The notes: generated by a model from the sequence alone, not told the origin. A stretch of DNA of 45,240 nt from Candidatus Olsenella pullistercoris (GCA_019116525.1 DXBM01000018.1:1-45240), one strand, 5' to 3'. Positions 8,173-18,085 are shown, numbered from the stretch's first letter. Numbers and translations: made by a program.

Positions 8173-8317
8173 GCGGACGGTTTCGTCAGAAAGGTCCTCT
8201 CGGTCGGTTCGGCCGCCTGGCTGGTAGAATTGTTTCGTTGCTTTATGATGCGGCGCGCGCCCACTGCGCTTGATCGATCTTGCGCCACGCTTCTTCATGC
8301 CGAGAACGGAGACCCCT

Positions 8318-11300
8318 GTGGACATCAAGGAAATCTACGAGAAAATCGTTTCCGAATCCGTTGACACGAGGCAGCAGGGCACCCGCTACGAGCGCGCGGT
8401 GAAGTGGTTCCTGGAGAACGACCCCGCCTGGTCGTCGCGTCTCGAGAAGGTGTGGATGTGGGCGGACTCGCCGACCAACGGCGGCGACAAGGGTGACTAC
8501 GGCATCGACCTCGTGGCGCGCGACGCCACCGACGGCACCTACTGGGCCATCCAGGCGAAGTGCTACGGCAAGAACAAGCTCGCAGAGAAGGACGTCGCTA
8601 CGTTCCTCGGTTTCGCCGGCATCCACGACACCTACCAGCACCTCATGGTCGCTGACACGACGACGGGGGGCTGGACCGGCAACCTCGCCAAGATCGCCAG
8701 CGGCGAGGACGTCTCCAAGGATCTCATCCGCCTCTCGCTCGACGACATGCTCGTGGCGAACCTCGAGTGGGAGAGCTTCGCGGTCGGCGTCGAGTACGAC
8801 TCCGCCGTCCGCAGAGTGCACGAGCCAAGGCCGCACCAGCGCGCCGCCATCGACGGGGTCAGGGAGACGCTCGCCGGAAACGACCGCTGCTCCGTGTTCA
8901 TGGCCTGCGGCACTGGCAAGACGCTCATGGCGCTGCGGGCCGCCGAGGAGCTCGTCGGAGACGGGGGCACAGTGCTCTTCCTGGCGCCCTCGATTTCGCT
9001 CGTGTCCCAGTCGATGCGGGAGTGGTCGAACCAGGTGCGGGGGAAGATCAACCCCTACGTCATCTGCTCGGACGCGTCGGCGTCGAGCCTCGACGACGAG
9101 TCGTACGGCACGCTCATGGACGTCCCCTTCCCGGCAACGACCAATCCGCACACAATCGCCGCTCGCTTCAAGCCGAGCCCGACCGCCCTCAACGTCGTGT
9201 TCTCGACCTACCAGTCCATTGACCGCGTCCACGAGGCGCAGGAGCTCGGGCTGCCCGGGTTCGACCTTTGCATCTGCGACGAGGCGCACCGCACCACCGG
9301 CGTCATCGACGGCGAGACGGCGTTCCGCAAGGTGCACGACGCGGAGTACATCCGCGCCGTGAAGCGCGTCTACATGACGGCAACCCCACGCATATTCGGC
9401 GAGGCTGCGAAGAGAAAGGCGAAGGAGGGCGCTGTCGAGGTCGCCTCCATGGACGACGAGGATACCTACGGGCCCGTTGCCTACCGGCTCTCGTTCGGCA
9501 AGGCAGTGTCCGACGGGCTCCTCACCGACTACAAGATCGTCGTCATGAAGGTGTCGGAGAACATGGTGTCGTCAACTATGCAGCGACTCAGCGCGCGCGA
9601 CGACCTCACGCTCGAGATGCCCGACGTGGCGAAGTTCCTCGGCTGCTGGAAGGCCCTATTCGACCGGCGCCACGGCGCCGACTGGCTCGTTGACCCGTCG
9701 GCGGGGCCCGATGAGGTACGCGAGGACGGGCGCACGCTGCGCCACGCCATCGCGTTCGCGGCAAGCATACCCGCGTCCAAGGCCCTCTCCCGCGAGTTCC
9801 AGACCGTCGTCGACACCTACCTCGCGACCATAGCCGACGAGGCCGAAGGGCAGGACGATGCCGAGAGGGCCGACGTGCAGCAGCTCGTCGAGGCGAACCG
9901 GCGCGTCGAGGTGAAGCTCGACCACGTGGACGGCACCATGGCCGCCGACGAGCGCAAGGTGAAGCTCGACTGGCTCGCCGTCGAGGAGGGCGAGGACACC
10001 TGCCACATCCTCTCAAACGCCCGTTGCCTCGCAGAGGGCGTGGACGTCCCGGCGCTCGACGCGGTCATCTACCTCTCCTCGCGCAAGTCGAAGGTGGACA
10101 TCATCCAGTCGGTGGGTCGCGTGATGCGCCGCGCCCCCGGCAAGCGCTACGGCTACATCGTCATACCCGTCTTCGTGCCAGCCGGGACCGACGAGGGGCT
10201 CGCGCTCTCGAACTCCAAGGACTACAAGGTGGTCTGGGACGTCGTGCGCGCCCTTCGAAGCCACGACGAGCGGCTGGACGCCGTCATCAATGCGGGGAAC
10301 TTCGACGACACGCACGCTCTCGAGCAGGTCGTCGAGGTCGAGGTACTCGACGAGTCCAAGCTCAAGAGGACGGGCAAGGCCAAGGCCGGCAGCGGGCACC
10401 GGGTCGGCGCCCGTGCCGTAGAGCCGGGGCCCGCTGACGCCCCCGAGCAGCTCTCCCTCGACATCGACTTCGACGACATACGCGGCCTGGCGCGCGCCAT
10501 CCGCGCGCAGATCGTCAAGAAGTGCGGCACGAAGATCTACTGGTCCGAGTGGACGGGCAGGGTCGCCCAGGTGACGGCGGCGCGCTGCGAGCAGATCGCG
10601 GAGCTCGTGCACGGTAACGCCGGTGTCGCCGAGAGCTTCGGCGTCTTCCTCGAGGGCATCAGGGATTCCCTCAACGACGGATTCGACGAGAGGCGCGCCA
10701 TCGAGACGCTGGCCCAGCACGAGGTCACACGTCCCATCTTCGTTGCGCTTTTCGACAACGAGGAGGTCGTGGCGAACAACCCCATCACGCTCGGTCTCGA
10801 CCGGGCCCTGGAGTCGCTCTACGCGGCGGGCCTCCCCCGCTCGACCGACGACCGCGAGCTTGCCGAGGTCTATGCCTCGGTGCGCGCCCAGGTCGCCGCC
10901 CTCACGACGGACGCGAGCCGCCAGCAGCTCGTGAAGGAGATCTACAACGAGTTCTTCAAGGCGGCGTTCAAGGACACCTCGGACGCTCTGGGCATCGTAT
11001 ACACGCCGGTCGAGGTCGTGGACGCGCAGCTCCACATGGTGCAGCGTGCCCTGGGGCGGGAGTTCGGGCTCTCGCTCGGGGACCGCGGGGTCCACATCCT
11101 GGACGGCTTCGCCGGGACGGGCACCTACCTGTGCCGCCTCATCGAGGACGAGACGCTCATCCCCGATGGCGATCTGCCCTACAAGTACCTCAACGACCTG
11201 CACTCGAACGAGATCGTGCCGCTCGCCGCGACCATCATGGACATCAACATCGAGCAGTCCTATCACTCACGCATGGGCGGGGAGTACGTTCTCTTCCCGG

Positions 11301-13306
11301 GGGCGCTCCTTACGGACACCTTCCAGATGCACGAGGAAAACGACGTCGTCGACCATATCATCTTCACCGAGAACAGCGAGCGCATTGTGTCGCAGCGAGA
11401 GGCGGAAATCCGCGTCATCGTGGGTAACCCGCCGTATCGCGCGGGCGACAAGGACAACACCGGCAACCAGAACACGAAGTATCCCAGTTTGGACGCCCGA
11501 ATCGAGGCAACGTACGCGGCAGGTTCCAAGGCTGTTTTAAAAAACTCACTCTACGACCACTACATCCGAGCTTTCAGGTGGGCGTCCGACCGCATCGGCG
11601 ATTCGGGCATCGTGTGTTTCGTCTCGAACGGTGGTTGGCTCAAGGGCGAGGCGTCGGCGGGCGTCCGCAAGTGCTTCGCGGACGAATTCAGCTCCATCTA
11701 CGTCTACAACCTGCGCGGCAACCAGCGCACGCAGGGCGAGGAATCGCGCCGCGAGGGCGGTAAGATATTCGACTCGGGCTCTCGCGCGACCATCGCCATC
11801 ACGATGCTCGTGAAGAACCCCGCCTCTGGGGAGCACGGCGTCGTCCGCTACCGCGATATCGGCGACTACCTCACGCGCGAGGAGAAGCTGCGGATCCTCA
11901 CTGAGGCGGTCGACGCCGACCCCGAGTGGGCGGTGCTCCGTCCAGATGAGCACGGTGATTGGCTCGAGAAGCGCGACGACTCATTTATGCAGTTTATTCC
12001 GATGGGCGTTCGAAGTGGAGTCAAGAAACTATCGTCTGGACTCTTCGAGACATGGAGCGGCGGTTACAAAACCCAGCGAGATGCTTGGACATACAGTTTT
12101 TCTCAAAGTTCGGTCAAAAGGAATACCGAAAAAACAATTCGCTTCTTTAATGCAGAGCTCTCTAGGTATCAGAGCTCGCTCGGCAATTTGACACCCGAAT
12201 CCTTCGTATCAAAGGACGAGACGTCAATAAGCTGGTCACGAGCGTTTTATGCCGACATCAAGCGAGGAAGACTCAAGGATGAGTCCAAGGGCAGAATAAC
12301 GAAGGCCGTCTATCGCCCCTTCTGTATCCAATGGTGCCGTCTTGACAAACAAATCGCCGATATACCCGGTGGGCAAACCGAGCTGTTCCCGTTTGAAGGT
12401 GCCGAGAATTACCAAATCGGAGTCGTCTTCGGCCCGCGACAATTCTCCTGTCTCATGGCGAAGACAGTAGTTGATATTCAAATGGAGTTTAATGGCCAGT
12501 ATTTTCCCCTTTACTGGTATGAAGAGGTCGAGCCGGCCCCGTTTACGGGACTGGGCGCCCTCGCGCCCGTCCAGCCATCGCTCTTCGGCGATTCGCAGGC
12601 TACGCTGACAGATGCCGAGGCCGGCGAGTCCTCCCGATGGGTCCGGCACGACGCCATCACCGACGCCGCCCTCGCGGTCTTCCGGAAGGCCTACCCCGAC
12701 ATCGCGGGCGACATCGACAAGCTCGAGATCTTCTTCTACGTCTACGGCATCCTGCACTCGCCTGAGTATCGGGAGCGGTTCGCCAACAACCTCAAGAAGG
12801 AGCTGCCGCGCATCCCGCTCGCACGCGACTTCGGGGCGTTCTGCAGGGCCGGCCACAGACTCGCGACCCTGCACCTCGGCTACGAGGAGGTCCCGGCATG
12901 GGGCGGCCTCGTAGAGGACGGCGACCCGAAGAACCCAGGGCGCACGGAGAAGATGACGTGGGGCAAGGCGAAGGACGAGAACGGCAAGGCCGTCAAGGAC
13001 TACACCGTGCTCCACGTCGCCGAGCGCATGACCATACGCAACATCCCTGAGCGGTGTCAGGAGTACGTGGTCAACGGCAAGAGCGCGCTCGGTTGGCTCG
13101 TCGACCGATACCAGGTGAGGACCGACCCGAAGAGTGGCATCGTGAACGACCCCAACGACTACAGCAGGAAGCCCCGCTACATCGTGGATCTCGTTGAGAG
13201 CATCGTCCGCGTGAGCATGGAGACGCTGGACGTCGTGGAGTCGCTGCCGGCGCTCGACGAGCTGCCCCAGACGGCGAACTGGCCAATCGAGTGGAGGCAG
13301 GGATAG
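8318..13306 (+). CDS. Type ISP single-polypeptide restriction-modification enzyme, 1662 aa
   Basis: One chain combines restriction and methylation, as in LlaBIII-type enzymes. The N-terminal Mrr-like nuclease has G62-I63-D64 and Q79-A-K81. An SF2 helicase has Walker A CGTGKT near 197-202, DEAH at 321-324, YMTATPRIF and QSVGRVMRR. An N6-adenine methyltransferase has DGFAGTG near 929 and NPPY at 1037-1040. The C-terminal third is target recognition. It would translocate DNA and cut unmodified sites while methylating its own. GTG8318 follows GGAG (8308-8311) and gives the family's usual start MDIKEIYEKIV; ATG8297 would add seven residues. The stretch near 11.95-12.5 kb is visibly poorer in GC, suggesting exchange of the recognition domain. 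Confidence 0.93.
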   Translation: MDIKEIYEKIVSESVDTRQQGTRYERAVKWFLENDPAWSSRLEKVWMWADSPTNGGDKGDYGIDLVARDATDGTYWAIQAKCYGKNKLAEKDVATFLGFAGIHDTYQHLMVADTTTGGWTGNLAKIASGEDVSKDLIRLSLDDMLVANLEWESFAVGVEYDSAVRRVHEPRPHQRAAIDGVRETLAGNDRCSVFMACGTGKTLMALRAAEELVGDGGTVLFLAPSISLVSQSMREWSNQVRGKINPYVICSDASASSLDDESYGTLMDVPFPATTNPHTIAARFKPSPTALNVVFSTYQSIDRVHEAQELGLPGFDLCICDEAHRTTGVIDGETAFRKVHDAEYIRAVKRVYMTATPRIFGEAAKRKAKEGAVEVASMDDEDTYGPVAYRLSFGKAVSDGLLTDYKIVVMKVSENMVSSTMQRLSARDDLTLEMPDVAKFLGCWKALFDRRHGADWLVDPSAGPDEVREDGRTLRHAIAFAASIPASKALSREFQTVVDTYLATIADEAEGQDDAERADVQQLVEANRRVEVKLDHVDGTMAADERKVKLDWLAVEEGEDTCHILSNARCLAEGVDVPALDAVIYLSSRKSKVDIIQSVGRVMRRAPGKRYGYIVIPVFVPAGTDEGLALSNSKDYKVVWDVVRALRSHDERLDAVINAGNFDDTHALEQVVEVEVLDESKLKRTGKAKAGSGHRVGARAVEPGPADAPEQLSLDIDFDDIRGLARAIRAQIVKKCGTKIYWSEWTGRVAQVTAARCEQIAELVHGNAGVAESFGVFLEGIRDSLNDGFDERRAIETLAQHEVTRPIFVALFDNEEVVANNPITLGLDRALESLYAAGLPRSTDDRELAEVYASVRAQVAALTTDASRQQLVKEIYNEFFKAAFKDTSDALGIVYTPVEVVDAQLHMVQRALGREFGLSLGDRGVHILDGFAGTGTYLCRLIEDETLIPDGDLPYKYLNDLHSNEIVPLAATIMDINIEQSYHSRMGGEYVLFPGALLTDTFQMHEENDVVDHIIFTENSERIVSQREAEIRVIVGNPPYRAGDKDNTGNQNTKYPSLDARIEATYAAGSKAVLKNSLYDHYIRAFRWASDRIGDSGIVCFVSNGGWLKGEASAGVRKCFADEFSSIYVYNLRGNQRTQGEESRREGGKIFDSGSRATIAITMLVKNPASGEHGVVRYRDIGDYLTREEKLRILTEAVDADPEWAVLRPDEHGDWLEKRDDSFMQFIPMGVRSGVKKLSSGLFETWSGGYKTQRDAWTYSFSQSSVKRNTEKTIRFFNAELSRYQSSLGNLTPESFVSKDETSISWSRAFYADIKRGRLKDESKGRITKAVYRPFCIQWCRLDKQIADIPGGQTELFPFEGAENYQIGVVFGPRQFSCLMAKTVVDIQMEFNGQYFPLYWYEEVEPAPFTGLGALAPVQPSLFGDSQATLTDAEAGESSRWVRHDAITDAALAVFRKAYPDIAGDIDKLEIFFYVYGILHSPEYRERFANNLKKELPRIPLARDFGAFCRAGHRLATLHLGYEEVPAWGGLVEDGDPKNPGRTEKMTWGKAKDENGKAVKDYTVLHVAERMTIRNIPERCQEYVVNGKSALGWLVDRYQVRTDPKSGIVNDPNDYSRKPRYIVDLVESIVRVSMETLDVVESLPALDELPQTANWPIEWRQG

Positions 13307-13339
13307 CGTAGGCTGCCGGGGGAAGGAAGGACGTAGCCC

Positions 13340-14254
13340 GTGGTGCCAAAAGTGTTCATATCGTACGCCTGGGAGACCGAGGACCACCGGGCGTGGGTCA
13401 AGAGCCTCGCCGACAAGCTGCTCTCGGACGGCATCGAGGCGATTCTTGACCAGTACGACGTCAGTCCCGGCGACCGGCTCCCGCAGTTCATGGAACAGTC
13501 GGTTTCCGCTGCCGACTACGTGCTCATCGTCTGTACCCCCACGTACAAGAGGAAGGCCGACGGCCGCGAGGGAGGCGTTGGTTACGAGGGTCACATCATC
13601 AGCAACGAGCTCTACTCCAAAAGCAACGAGCGGAAGTTCATACCCCTGCTCAAGGAGGGAGACCCAGGAGAGTCCATGCCATCCTTCCTTGCGGGAAAGC
13701 TGGCGATCGACCTACGAGAAGGTCTTGATGCAGCGGGCTATGACGACCTGCGGGCGACTCTCTTCCACCTCAAGCGCAAGCCGCCCGTAAGAGTTCGTAG
13801 CGTTGCCAATATCCGGTCGCGGTCATTTGAGAAAAACGAGTCGCCCGATGACCCCGTGCGCATAGTCGGCATCATCACTGATGAGGTTGGAGAGCCGAGA
13901 AACGACGGGACGCCCGGGTGCGCCCTCTATCGGGTGCCTTTCAGGCTCTCGCGCCGACCCAGCGCACTGTGGGCCGACCTTTTCGTGAAGACGTGGGACA
14001 GCCCCCCGAGATGGTCAACCATGCATAGGCCCGGCATTGCCAGGGTGTCCGGCGACAAAATCATCCTCGACGGAACGACCATAGAGGAGGTCCGGGACGT
14101 TCACAAAGAGACGCTGGTTCTCTGCGTGGACGTCGCCAACAAGATGGAGCGCGAGTACCTGCTCAGAGAGCAGGAAAAGCGCCAGCGAGAAGAACGCAGG
14201 CGCGAAGAGCACATGAAGAACGTGGCTGACATCGCTAACGAAATTGAGTTCTAG
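13340..14254 (+). CDS. TIR/SEFIR-domain defence protein, 304 aa
   Basis: Residues 1-100 form a TIR-like fold: VFISYAWETEDHRAWVKSLA, then ILDQYDVSPGDRLPQFMEQS, ADYVLIVCTPTY and GGVGYEGHIISNELY. The Glu of GVGYE is the candidate NAD-hydrolysing residue, by analogy with bacterial TIR NADases. Residues 150-275 are an unassigned beta-rich domain, and 280-304 are a highly charged helix. GTG13340 follows GGAAGGAAGG. It lies 33 bases after the restriction-modification gene and is probably co-transcribed with it. It likely acts as an abortive anti-phage effector, possibly when restriction fails. No Thoeris or CBASS partner is adjacent. Confidence 0.85.
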   Translation: MVPKVFISYAWETEDHRAWVKSLADKLLSDGIEAILDQYDVSPGDRLPQFMEQSVSAADYVLIVCTPTYKRKADGREGGVGYEGHIISNELYSKSNERKFIPLLKEGDPGESMPSFLAGKLAIDLREGLDAAGYDDLRATLFHLKRKPPVRVRSVANIRSRSFEKNESPDDPVRIVGIITDEVGEPRNDGTPGCALYRVPFRLSRRPSALWADLFVKTWDSPPRWSTMHRPGIARVSGDKIILDGTTIEEVRDVHKETLVLCVDVANKMEREYLLREQEKRQREERRREEHMKNVADIANEIEF

Positions 14255-14285
14255 ACCGCTGGAACGCTTCTCCTCGAATGACTGC

Positions 14286-14900
14286 CTATTCTCCCTTTGA
14301 TGTGAGCACGATGTGGCTCCGGTCCGCGAGCCACGCGAACTCCGGGCCGAGCCAGATGTTCGACTCGCCCGGACCGAGGACGAGCGGCATGCGGTCGTGC
14401 ACCGGGGCCACGCTGGCGTTGGGCTCGGTGGTGACGATTGAGAAGTTGCCGTCGGCCTGGACGGCGGCGAGCAGGAACGCGCGGGCCCCGGGGAGTCGGA
14501 AGCGATACTGGCGGCGCACGGGCCTGCCGGTCTTCTCGCTTACCACCTTCTCTGTGGCATGAGACTCGTAGAAGGCTCGCACGGGCACGAGGCAGCGGCC
14601 CTGCGCGATGGCCTTGGCCCACATGCCGCGTCGGCCCAGGCGGAGCTGCTCGAGTGCCGACTCGATGCGGGTGTTGAAGACGGCGTGCGGCTTGCCGTCG
14701 AGCGGGAAGCCCCACTCGAGCTGCGCGACCCTGAGGCCGCCCGCGCCGTCCGGGATAAAGAGCGGGACTTGGGAGCCCGGACGAGCGTCATGCATGGGAT
14801 CTGGCGCCTCGATGCAGCGGATGGCATGCCTGCCCGTCCCGCGTGCGTCGAGCACGGCCTGGGCCTCTTCCGCCGTAAGCGGACTGAACCTCACGCACAT
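14286..14900 (-). CDS. SRAP (YedK/HMCES-type) protein, 204 aa
   Basis: SOS-response-associated peptidase fold, which crosslinks to abasic sites in single-stranded DNA. The catalytic Cys2 (MCVRFSPLT) is intact once Met is removed. The NTRIE motif, the FYE block and the HDRMPLVLG motif with its conserved His are all present. Length is normal. GAGGAGG precedes ATG14900. It follows the HEPN-like gene by 48 bases on the same strand, so it is probably the third gene of the WYL operon, and it is convergent with the TIR gene. No LexA-like box is seen in front of it. Confidence 0.9.
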   Translation of the reverse strand: MCVRFSPLTAEEAQAVLDARGTGRHAIRCIEAPDPMHDARPGSQVPLFIPDGAGGLRVAQLEWGFPLDGKPHAVFNTRIESALEQLRLGRRGMWAKAIAQGRCLVPVRAFYESHATEKVVSEKTGRPVRRQYRFRLPGARAFLLAAVQADGNFSIVTTEPNASVAPVHDRMPLVLGPGESNIWLGPEFAWLADRSHIVLTSKGE

Positions 14901-14948
14901 GACGGCGCCTCCTCGGTTGTGGGATCCCTTTCAAAATGGGTGGTCGGG

Positions 14949-16763
14949 TCATTGGGCGTGCTTCCTGTCGATTCCCCTGCTCTTGAGGGAGTTGGAGGGG
15001 AAGGCCCCCGGGTCTGCCTTCATGGTGCGAGACGCCTCAGTGTCCAGGTCGAAGACGCGAAGATCCGGGAGTTCACCCCTTTTCTCGAACAGGGTGCTCT
15101 CGCTCAGCGCCCGGGAGGCGAGGAGGCGGGCGAGGGCAACGTCCTCGAGGACGCCCTCGTCGTCGGAGACCCAGTGATAGGCCTCCCTCGCGGTATGCAA
15201 CGGGGGTAGACTGCCAAACGGCTCGCCCGAGCCCTGTCCGCGGACCTCGAGCCTCATCTCCCAGTGACGCTCTCTGTTGGCCCCGTCGCCACGTCGGTCG
15301 GTGCGCCACCAGTCGCGATCGATGCAGTAGTAGAGCACGACCGTCCCTGCGTCGTCGAGAACCCACTGTCGCGACGCCAGCGGGGCGAGTCCGTCCTCGA
15401 ACCACCTTCTGAACGATTCCTCGTCGAAGACTGGCTCACCCTGCTCAGTGCCCTCGGGCGGCGCCCCCAGGGCGACGAGGCTCTCCCTCCTCCAGCTCCC
15501 GAGGATAAGGAAGTAGAGAAACCTAGTCTGCCGCCGTATCTCTTTCACGTTGTCCTCGTCGTGGACGTTGTCGAAGTGGAATAGTCCATTTCGGTTCTTC
15601 TCCCTCCACCTCCCGAGCTTACTGACTAGAAGCCGCCTCGAATTGCCATTCACGCAGAAGAGGTCCTTGTTCGACTTCTCGCCAAAGAAGAACTGAAGCG
15701 CCCCTAGGTTCCTCCTGTCCGCCTCGTCGCAGTCGCTTGAGAGAGGGAATCGCTTGTAACCCCCCTTAGTCGGAAGAGAGATGGTCCACCCCTCGTCCTT
15801 GATGAGATCGGTCAGGTGCCGCAGGAGCTGCTCGATCGACTTCAGGTAGCCCGAGACTACCCCGGTCTTCTCGAGGGCGTCGGTCTCGTGGTCGACCTTG
15901 TAGAACCACTCCGAGGAGATGAAGCTGTCGGCGAAGGGCAGGGCCCCCACCAGCGCCCTGAGGCGACCTCTCTCGACGAAGTTCCTCCTCATGAGCTCCA
16001 CCTGGTCGTCACGGAGGCCGTCTCTCCTAAGCTCCTCGGCGAAGCCCGGGACATCCTCCTTTAGTCCGCGAGCGAGGTCCTCCTTGAACCTCGCGAGGAA
16101 CCCTTTCGTCGGGGTGGGGACCGTCCGATACCCGATGACCTCCCTGGCCTCCTCGACGTAGCGCCCCGCCTCCACAAGGAACTTGTCGAAGCATCCGGGC
16201 TCGAAGTACGCGTCGAAGAACATCCTCAGCGTTATCGTCGCCACCGAGGGGTTGGCGTCCGAGCGGCCAAACAGCCCCTCCGCGCTCTCGCCCACGTTTG
16301 GCTTGGGCCTCGCGTCGTAGAGGCTGATGCGCCGGAACCGGCGGACGTCGCCCCACGACGGGGGCTCTCCCTGCCGTCGCGCCTCTTTCAGCAGTGGCGT
16401 GAGCCACAGGCGGTCCTCGGCTGATCCGCAGATGACGTATGCGGTCCAGCCGCGGTCCCCCGAGAGTGCGAAGGGCTCACGGCGGCTCTCGGGCGCCCTG
16501 TACGGGATGCCTGCCAGGACGGCGGTGGAGAGCAGGATGTCTCTCACTGCGCCCCGCGTCTCTCGCCGCGCGAGATCGACCACGTCCTCGGCGGTCTCGA
16601 GGTCGAGTTCGGTCCCGCCGAAGCGGAAGATGGGGTTCATGTCGGAGAGTAGGCTCCTCGTGTCAACCGGGCCTCCCTCGCGGGAGTCTTTCCCGCGCCT
16701 GATTGTCTCGAGGGCGACGTCGAACGCCGAGCGACAGACGTCCTCTACGGTTGTTTCGGTCAT
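14949..16763 (-). CDS. Unknown 604-aa protein with HEPN-like RNxxxH motif
   Basis: Not a family I can name. Its start overlaps the stop of the WYL regulator (ATGA, 16760-16763). In the middle, a helical segment (GVVSGYLKSIEQLLRHLTDL, about residues 301-320) is followed by a helix containing RNGLFH (R391-N392, H396). That matches the R-N-x3-H active-site pattern of HEPN RNases. The N-terminal 240 residues (VATITLRMFFDAYFEPG, FDKFLVEAGRYVEEAREVIG) and the C-terminal 170 residues are unassigned; no signal or membrane segment is seen. Tight coupling to a WYL regulator inside a defence block suggests a regulated RNase effector. That function is inference; the motif is weak evidence alone. Confidence 0.7.
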   Translation of the reverse strand: MTETTVEDVCRSAFDVALETIRRGKDSREGGPVDTRSLLSDMNPIFRFGGTELDLETAEDVVDLARRETRGAVRDILLSTAVLAGIPYRAPESRREPFALSGDRGWTAYVICGSAEDRLWLTPLLKEARRQGEPPSWGDVRRFRRISLYDARPKPNVGESAEGLFGRSDANPSVATITLRMFFDAYFEPGCFDKFLVEAGRYVEEAREVIGYRTVPTPTKGFLARFKEDLARGLKEDVPGFAEELRRDGLRDDQVELMRRNFVERGRLRALVGALPFADSFISSEWFYKVDHETDALEKTGVVSGYLKSIEQLLRHLTDLIKDEGWTISLPTKGGYKRFPLSSDCDEADRRNLGALQFFFGEKSNKDLFCVNGNSRRLLVSKLGRWREKNRNGLFHFDNVHDEDNVKEIRRQTRFLYFLILGSWRRESLVALGAPPEGTEQGEPVFDEESFRRWFEDGLAPLASRQWVLDDAGTVVLYYCIDRDWWRTDRRGDGANRERHWEMRLEVRGQGSGEPFGSLPPLHTAREAYHWVSDDEGVLEDVALARLLASRALSESTLFEKRGELPDLRVFDLDTEASRTMKADPGAFPSNSLKSRGIDRKHAQ

Positions 16764-17947
16764 CTCATGCCCTCCTCGCGTTCTATTCCGTGTGCCTTGG
16801 CGCACGCCGACATGAGCTTCTCCAGTCCCGAGATGGCCGCCCGGTAGTCTTCCTCCAGCTCCTCGAGGCTCTTCTCGGCGATTGTCGCGTCCTCCCAGAA
16901 TGGGACGAGCCAGCCCGGGCCTTGCGGGCGGGCAATCGTTATGCCGCCACCCATCCCCACGACCCAGCGGTAGAAGGTCGGTGCGAGCTGGACCGTGACG
17001 CACGCGTAGCCGTGCGAGCCGTCCTCCGCGACGTGCCTGATTCTGAGGCCGTGACCGAAGCGGTCGAAAGCGTACCTCGCGGCGCTTGAGTCGATTCTGA
17101 GGAAGAGCGTCCTTGGGATGCCGTCGCCCCACATGTCGAAGGTCTGCTCGGTGCGCTCCCGGACCGTCCGCCCGAGATCCCTGACCTCCTTCGTGTTCCT
17201 CGCGCGGCGGGGGGAGACCTCCGGGTGGCGCATCCTGTCTAGGCGCCTGGCCATCCTCCTACCCGGTGCGGGAAAGTCCGCCCACGTCTCGAGGTAGTAG
17301 TTCCCGAAGCTGTAGACGAGGGATATGGGCGTCTCCTCAAAGGCCGTGGTCCCGTCCGGTGACGCCAGCGGTCGTTCCACGCCGTCGAGGCCCCAGTCGA
17401 CGTAGGAGAACCTGAGCATCCTCCCCATTTCCATGGCCCTTAGGGAGACGTCGGCAGCCTCGAAGGCATCGGAGGACCGGGGAGCCTCGCGGTCGTCCGT
17501 GCACACCCCGGCGATCATGTCCTGCTGGGCGATGGAGACCGTCTCGTACACAGCCTCGCACAGCTCGGAGCGCTGAGCAGCCGTCACGAACTTGCACGTC
17601 CTCACCATGTTGACGAGGAGCCTCGCCTGGGCGACGGTGAGGGCAGACCTCTTGGACCTGAACCCGCCGCTCTCGCCGCGCGCGGGAATGATGACCTCCA
17701 TGCCGAGCGGGCGGTTCGCCGCGATCTCGTGGAGGTCGGAGAGGACCGCGCCCTCCGAGGGCTCCCTGCCGGTGCGCGCCCCGATGACGGAGGCGATCTC
17801 CCTTGCGGTGAGGCCATGGTCCCCGTCGGTGAATGCCCTGAGTATGTCCATGACGGCGAGGGTCCGGGACTTGCCGGTCCGAGTCGAGCAGGCGGACTCG
17901 GAGAGCATGCCCTCCATATCCTCGGGTGTCAGTTCGTCGCGTGACAT
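16760..17947 (-). CDS. WYL-domain transcriptional regulator, 395 aa
   Basis: An N-terminal winged-helix region (about residues 25-105; LAVMDILRAFTDGDHGLTAR through FRSKRSALT) is followed by a WYL-type ligand-binding domain (about 165-270; ISLVYSFGNYYLETWADF, MARRLDRMRHPEV) and a C-terminal WCX-like part. WYL proteins sense nucleotide or nucleic-acid ligands and often control defence operons. It is first in a minus-strand operon, overlapping the HEPN-like gene by 4 bases, and divergent from a small membrane protein gene. The upstream AT-rich stretch (about 17955-17995) likely holds its promoter. Confidence 0.88.
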   Translation of the reverse strand: MSRDELTPEDMEGMLSESACSTRTGKSRTLAVMDILRAFTDGDHGLTAREIASVIGARTGREPSEGAVLSDLHEIAANRPLGMEVIIPARGESGGFRSKRSALTVAQARLLVNMVRTCKFVTAAQRSELCEAVYETVSIAQQDMIAGVCTDDREAPRSSDAFEAADVSLRAMEMGRMLRFSYVDWGLDGVERPLASPDGTTAFEETPISLVYSFGNYYLETWADFPAPGRRMARRLDRMRHPEVSPRRARNTKEVRDLGRTVRERTEQTFDMWGDGIPRTLFLRIDSSAARYAFDRFGHGLRIRHVAEDGSHGYACVTVQLAPTFYRWVVGMGGGITIARPQGPGWLVPFWEDATIAEKSLEELEEDYRAAISGLEKLMSACAKAHGIEREEGMR

Positions 17948-18085
17948 CGTGCCCCACTTTATGGATGACCAAAATATCTTGATGTCATTCTACAGGAGCA
18001 CGGGGGCTGAAAAGCACGGGCGGGCGAGAATGTCGGTGTGAAGCGCGAGCGTCCGGAACATTGAAGCTCCAGAAGGGAGAGCAAG

